Source of the DNA: Poindextera sp035604135
GTDB taxonomy: Bacteria > Pseudomonadota > Alphaproteobacteria > Caulobacterales > Caulobacteraceae
Reading direction: 5' to 3'
Assembly (NCBI GenBank): GCA_035604135.1
Contig: DATNJB010000077.1
Span: 34,146 to 98,145 of the forward strand
DNA: 64,000 bases
A model generated the notes under the pieces. The model saw only the letters and a list, made by a program, of their open reading frames with translations, was not told the origin of the DNA and made no database searches. Both the position numbers and the translations under genes were made by a program. Every line of letters starts with the position of its first letter. Position 1 is the stretch's first letter. Positions 60,975-64,000 of this stretch are shown in pieces.

Positions 60975-61409
60975 ATGAAACTCTTCACCATCGGCTATCA
61001 GGCGGCGACCCAGGCCGAGGTGATCGCTCGCCTCAGGGCCGCCGGTGTGGCGGTGTTGATCGACGTGCGCGCCGTCGCCGCGTCGCGACGCGCCGGCTTC
61101 TCCAAGCGGCTGCTGGCGGCTGGCCTCGCCGAGGCGGGGATCGAGTACGTCCACCTGCGGGCTCTGGGCACGCCCGCCGCCGGCCGAACCGCCGCCCGGG
61201 CGGGCCGCACGGCCCAGATGCAGGCGATCTACACCGACTATCTCGATCACGAGCCTGCAGCGGAGACCGAGCTTGCGCAGGCGGAGACGATCGCGGGCGA
61301 TCGGCCCGCGGCGCTGCTCTGCCTCGAGGCCGACGCTCGGGTCTGCCATCGCCGCCTGATCGCCGAGCGGCTGGCGGCGCGGGCCGGCTTCGAGGTGGTC
61401 GACCTTTAG
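60975..61409 (+). CDS. DUF488 family protein
   Basis: A 144-residue DUF488 protein. FTIGYQAATQAEVIARLRAAGVAVLIDVRA is the N-terminal block (seen as TIGYQ and LIDVRA), RRAGFSKRLLAAGLAEAGIEYVHLRALG the middle and LLCLEADARVCHRRLIAERLA the C-terminal Cys-His motif that is typical of the family. The function is unknown, although a link with nucleic acids or thiol chemistry has been suggested for this fold. ATG 60975 gives the family N-terminus. It is convergent with the YqjE-like gene, with 4 bp between the stops. Confidence 0.87.
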   Translation: MKLFTIGYQAATQAEVIARLRAAGVAVLIDVRAVAASRRAGFSKRLLAAGLAEAGIEYVHLRALGTPAAGRTAARAGRTAQMQAIYTDYLDHEPAAETELAQAETIAGDRPAALLCLEADARVCHRRLIAERLAARAGFEVVDL

Positions 61410-61413
61410 GGGA

Positions 61414-61803
61414 TCAGTCCTTCTTGCGCCGTTCGCTGCGCTCGCTGCGGAAGGCGCGGATCACTTCGGTGATCACCCGCGGATTGCGCATGGCCATGAT
61501 GCCGGCCGCCAGCGCCACGCCCGCCGAGGCCATCGGCTTGTCGCGCACGAGGTCCATCAGGTCCTCGGCCACGCCGGAGGCGCCATCGCCACGGCGTCGG
61601 CGACGGCGGGGCATGGCGATCAGCCCGACGATGAGGGCGATGACGGCGAAGACGCCGGCCAGCACGGCGCCCCCGCCGGCGGCGCCCACGTAGGGCTGGA
61701 CCAGCGCGAAGAGCGCGAAGGCGGCCGCGAAAACGGTCACCGTGACGGACGCGCAGATGGCCGCGATGGCCACCAACGCCATGAGGATGCGCGTGAAGAT
61801 CAA
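61414..61803 (-). CDS. YqjE/holin-X-like membrane protein
   Basis: A 129-residue protein with two transmembrane helices (~10-32 and ~40-62), then a basic stretch PRRRRRRGDG, a third hydrophobic region (~88-105) and a charged tail ending RSERSERRKKD. It resembles the YqjE-type (holin superfamily III) proteins encoded next to DUF883 proteins. TTG 61803 overlaps the DUF883 stop (TTGA); ATG 61782 is an alternative. It is second in an operon under an EcfG-type promoter, so it is probably a stress-induced envelope protein rather than a phage holin. Confidence 0.7.
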   Translation of the reverse strand: MIFTRILMALVAIAAICASVTVTVFAAAFALFALVQPYVGAAGGGAVLAGVFAVIALIVGLIAMPRRRRRRGDGASGVAEDLMDLVRDKPMASAGVALAAGIMAMRNPRVITEVIRAFRSERSERRKKD

Positions 61804-62090
61804 CGCCGCCCGCCGGCCAGCAGAAGGCCGATCAGCACGCCGACGCCCAGCGCCGCGAAGGTGGCGGTCAGGGGCCGCTCCTGCACACGCTCGGTCATGT
61901 ACTTCTGCGCGACGTCGAGGTGGTCCCCGGCATGGTCGGCGTAGACCTGCGCCTGAGTGCGCAGGGTCTCGATGCCTTCCTGGATCGTCTTGCGCGCCTG
62001 CTCGGTCAGCTCGTTGAGCTGCTTCTCGGCGTCCTTCAGCGTCTTGTCGACGCTCTCGGCGGTCTCGTCGATGGCTTTGCTGGCGGGCAT
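61800..62090 (-). CDS. DUF883 (ElaB/YqjD-like) protein
   Basis: A 96-residue protein of the DUF883 family. A long amphipathic helix (residues ~5-65, IDETAESVDKTLKDAEKQLNELTEQ and following, here shown by KTLKDAEKQLNEL) precedes a C-terminal membrane anchor ATFAALGVGVLIGLLLAGGRR (~75-96), seen as LGVGVLIGLLLAGGRR. E. coli YqjD tethers inactive ribosomes to the membrane in stationary phase. ATG 62090 is used. Upstream at 62139-62164 a perfect EcfG consensus is found. The holin-like gene follows with TTGA overlap. Confidence 0.87.
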   Translation of the reverse strand: MPASKAIDETAESVDKTLKDAEKQLNELTEQARKTIQEGIETLRTQAQVYADHAGDHLDVAQKYMTERVQERPLTATFAALGVGVLIGLLLAGGRR

Positions 62091-62138
62091 GGGGCGGTCT
62101 CCAGGAATCCCCGAGCGGGGAAGCGATGCAGAAGGCGG

Positions 62139-62164
62139 AACGCGACCGCAAACCGCACGGTTCC
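62139..62164 (-). promoter_or_regulatory. EcfG (general stress sigma factor) promoter
   Basis: On the minus strand GGAAC (62164-62160), a 17-base spacer, and CGTT (62142-62139) match the alphaproteobacterial EcfG/SigT consensus exactly, about 50 bp upstream of the DUF883 start. On the plus strand GGAAC (62137-62141) with GGTT (62159-62162) 17 bases later is one mismatch from it and points at the histidine kinase gene. The promoter is therefore nearly symmetrical and could serve both genes. Confidence 0.8.
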
Positions 62165-62307
62165 GCTGGTTTGCGGCGAAGCTCGAAAGGACGTCGAAGG
62201 CTGCATGACGCTTTCCTTATCTGACCGCAAGGTGTTCTGTTCAGCTTGTGAAGACGCGCGGCCGGCCTCCGTTGGCCCCGATCGAAGCACGGGCTTGGTT
62301 GTCGCCC

Positions 62308-63774
62308 ATGGCCGCTGAGAAGGACGCACACGCCGCCTCCCTCGAAACCCCGACCGTAAAGGTCGCCGCGGCCGAAGCGGGCGCCGCTCGACTTGAACAC
62401 ATCCTGGACCTCGCCGCCCGCATTTGCGGCAGTCCGCGCGCCGCCATCGTCGTGTTCGACGAGGACGCAGCCGGCGTCGCCGCCAAGAGGGCGTCTGACC
62501 CGGGCTGGCCGAGCGCCGCGGATGTGGCGGCGCTCGCCCGCGACGGGCGCGACATCGCGGTCGAAACCAGCCCTGAAGGTCGCCGGGTCACCGCGCCGCT
62601 GGCGACCGCCAACGGCCGCAGCCTGGGCGTCATCCTGCTCCACGACCCCGACGGCCGCGGTCCGCTCGCGCCCGACCAGCGGGCCATGCTCGCCGATCTG
62701 GCCGCCATCGCCGCCGACGAGGTCGATCGCGACCGCGACGAGGCCGAGCGCGAGAGCCTGGTCGCCGAACTCGACCACCGGGTGAAGAACGTGCTGGCGG
62801 TCGTGCAGTCGCTGGCAGCGCAGTCGGCGCGCAAGGCCTCGTCGCTCGACGGCTTCCTGAAGACCTTCGCCGGACGGCTCAAGTCGATGGCCTCGGCGCA
62901 CCAGCTGCTGATCGCGACGCGATGGCGGGGCGCGGGCATGAGCAACATCGCGGCGGCCGAACTTGGCGGGCTCGCGCCGGGCCAGACTCGCTGGCAGGGG
63001 GCGGACCTCTTGCTAAGGCCGCGGGCGGCGAACGCCATGTCGCTGGCCCTGCACGAGCTCGCCACCAATGCGGTGAAGTTCGGGGCGCTTTCGACCGAGC
63101 TCGGGCGCGTGGAGGTGGCCTGGAAGCCCACAGCCGACGGCGGACTCGAGCTCTGCTGGACCGAGAGCGGCGGCCCACCCGTCGCGCCGCCCACCCGTCA
63201 CGGCTTCGGCGCGACGCTGCTCGACAAGGTGACCGGCCGTGAGCTCGGCGGCTCGGTGCGTGTCGAGCATCGCCGCGACGGCGTGCGCGCCGTCCTGATC
63301 GCCGGGCCGTCGGCGATCGCCGCCGAGGCGGGCCGCGCCGCGGCCTCGCCCACAGAGCCGGCGCTCCAGTCCGAGGCCTCGACCGGCGCGCCGGTGACCG
63401 CCGGCCACGCCGGGATCAGCGGCCTGCGCATCCTGATCGTCGAAGACGCGCTGCTGCTCGCGCTCGAGCTCGAGGCCGGCCTGGCCGAGGCCGGGGCCAG
63501 CGTCGCAGGGTCGGCGGCCGACGTCGAGGAAGGCCTGCGCATGGCCGAGCTGCCCCTGGACGCGGCCGTGCTCGACGCCAACCTGAACGGCGAGTCGGTC
63601 CTGCCGGTGGCCCGGGCGCTCGCCGCCCGCGGCGTGCCCTTCGTGTTCGCGACCGGCTACGGCGACTCCAAGTTCACGCCCCAGGGGTTCGATGCGCCCC
63701 TGATCAAGAAGCCCTACGACGTGACCCAGATCGCCGCTGCGCTGGCTGAAGTCACCGGCCGCCTCGCCGCCTAG
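62308..63774 (+). CDS. HWE-type sensor histidine kinase with C-terminal receiver domain
   Basis: A 488-residue hybrid kinase. Residues ~15-145 form a GAF-like sensor domain with no membrane helix. The HWE phosphoacceptor motif ELDHRVKNVLAVVQSLAAQ is at ~155-173, the N-box is ALHELATNAVKFGALST and WTESGG gives the WxE mark. A C-terminal receiver (from about residue 375) has the phosphorylation Asp in AVLDANLNGESVL and FVFATGYGDSKF nearby. ATG 62308 was used; a GTG at 62248 is an alternative. The same intergenic space contains an EcfG-type site, so it may act in the general stress pathway, where HWE kinases such as PhyK are known. Confidence 0.9.
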   Translation: MAAEKDAHAASLETPTVKVAAAEAGAARLEHILDLAARICGSPRAAIVVFDEDAAGVAAKRASDPGWPSAADVAALARDGRDIAVETSPEGRRVTAPLATANGRSLGVILLHDPDGRGPLAPDQRAMLADLAAIAADEVDRDRDEAERESLVAELDHRVKNVLAVVQSLAAQSARKASSLDGFLKTFAGRLKSMASAHQLLIATRWRGAGMSNIAAAELGGLAPGQTRWQGADLLLRPRAANAMSLALHELATNAVKFGALSTELGRVEVAWKPTADGGLELCWTESGGPPVAPPTRHGFGATLLDKVTGRELGGSVRVEHRRDGVRAVLIAGPSAIAAEAGRAAASPTEPALQSEASTGAPVTAGHAGISGLRILIVEDALLLALELEAGLAEAGASVAGSAADVEEGLRMAELPLDAAVLDANLNGESVLPVARALAARGVPFVFATGYGDSKFTPQGFDAPLIKKPYDVTQIAAALAEVTGRLAA

Positions 63775-64000
63775 CCGCGCCCGGGCCAGAGCCACTCGAT
63801 TTCGACGGCGACGCCTTGCGGCGCCAGCGCCGGCTCGTGGGCCGAGACCCAGACCACGTCCAGCCCCTGGGCCAGGATCTTAGCCAACGCCTTCGCGCCG
63901 GCCCCCTTTGGCGTCAGTCGGCGCGCCTCCCGCCGGGCGAGCGCGATCGTCGCCGCCGCGGCGCCCTCGCCCACCACAAGCACGTCGGCTTGCGCCAGCG
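63771..64000 (-). CDS. C-terminal fragment of a protein, possibly a SAM-dependent tetrapyrrole methylase relative
   Basis: About 75 residues of a protein whose start lies beyond the window. The text ADVLVVGEGAAAATIALARREARRLTPKG, quoted here as VLVVGEGAAAATIALARR, resembles the segment after the GxGxG loop of precorrin and uroporphyrinogen methylases or siroheme synthase (ADVV...ILxLARRDA), and VSAHEPALAPQGVAVEIEWLWPGRG is the end. The match is weak and judged by eye. Its stop overlaps the kinase stop, convergent. Confidence 0.45.
   Translation of the reverse strand, partial: LAQADVLVVGEGAAAATIALARREARRLTPKGAGAKALAKILAQGLDVVWVSAHEPALAPQGVAVEIEWLWPGRG

Noticed and set aside
61414..61803. Prophage remnant suggested by a holin-like protein
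   Set aside because: Holin-superfamily III proteins next to DUF883 genes are normal chromosomal stress proteins, and no other phage gene is present.

Overview
The window is very G+C-rich chromosomal DNA from an alphaproteobacterium, most likely a member of the Caulobacteraceae (Caulobacter/Phenylobacterium-like). The assignment rests on a TipF-type flagellar regulator with a degenerate EAL domain, a class I lysyl-tRNA synthetase, HisG with the HisZ accessory subunit, a bacterial deoxyhypusine-synthase-like protein beside an ornithine-decarboxylase-type enzyme, an EcfG-type general stress promoter and HrcA/CIRCE control of groESL. Genes are dense, many start codons overlap the previous stop (ATGA, GTGA, TTGA), and I see no tRNA, rRNA, CRISPR array, insertion sequence or prophage. 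Coordinates were read by eye and no searches were run.

Layout. 1-5.5 kb: 5' part of dnaK, tadA, an RluB-type pseudouridine synthase, a tandem TetR-TetR-enoyl-CoA hydratase set, a HIG1-domain protein and a PduO-type cobalamin adenosyltransferase. 5.5-10.4 kb: etfBA and a 3-hydroxyacyl-CoA dehydrogenase, separated by an opposing padR-DUF1700-DUF2807 operon with a candidate operator. 10.4-13.3 kb: a vapBC-like module, a DUF190 gene and a complete fluoride riboswitch with a mutually exclusive terminator, placed ahead of a cation:proton antiporter and a universal stress protein gene. 13.4-18.8 kb: a PRPP synthetase, tipF, an aspartyl/asparaginyl hydroxylase-like gene, and groESL with promoter, CIRCE and terminator.

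18.8-30 kb holds acyltransferase, amidohydrolase, EF-hand, DMT exporter, small-molecule kinase, proline iminopeptidase, gluconokinase and acyl-CoA synthetase genes, then hisS-hisZ-hisG. 30-38 kb holds a DsbD-like reductase, two hot-dog proteins, SapC, an acetyltransferase with aguB-aguA, and an exported MsrA. 38-45 kb: lysK, a MerR regulator with a perfect palindromic operator and its acyl-CoA dehydrogenase, then vsr, cysK and a C5 cytosine methyltransferase whose frame is broken at the centre of a 26-bp perfect palindrome.

45-53 kb: a D-aminoacylase-like amidohydrolase, a secreted protein, a Baeyer-Villiger-type monooxygenase, an acyl-CoA dehydrogenase, an LpxH-like phosphoesterase and a glycosyltransferase. 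53-58 kb: a phnC-phnD-phnE-MFS operon facing ornithine decarboxylase and deoxyhypusine synthase-like genes. 60-64 kb: an alpha/beta hydrolase, DUF488, a DUF883/YqjE-like pair, and an HWE histidine kinase fused to a receiver, which share an intergenic region with an EcfG promoter.

The most distinctive points are the fluoride riboswitch-antiporter-stress protein unit, four dispersed hairpin elements whose arms are built from roughly 9-nt repeats, the palindrome-centred frameshift in the methyltransferase, and the near-symmetrical EcfG promoter at 62.1 kb. The only gene-free stretch over 300 bases is 44951-45312, which holds one possible small ORF and otherwise nothing I can identify.
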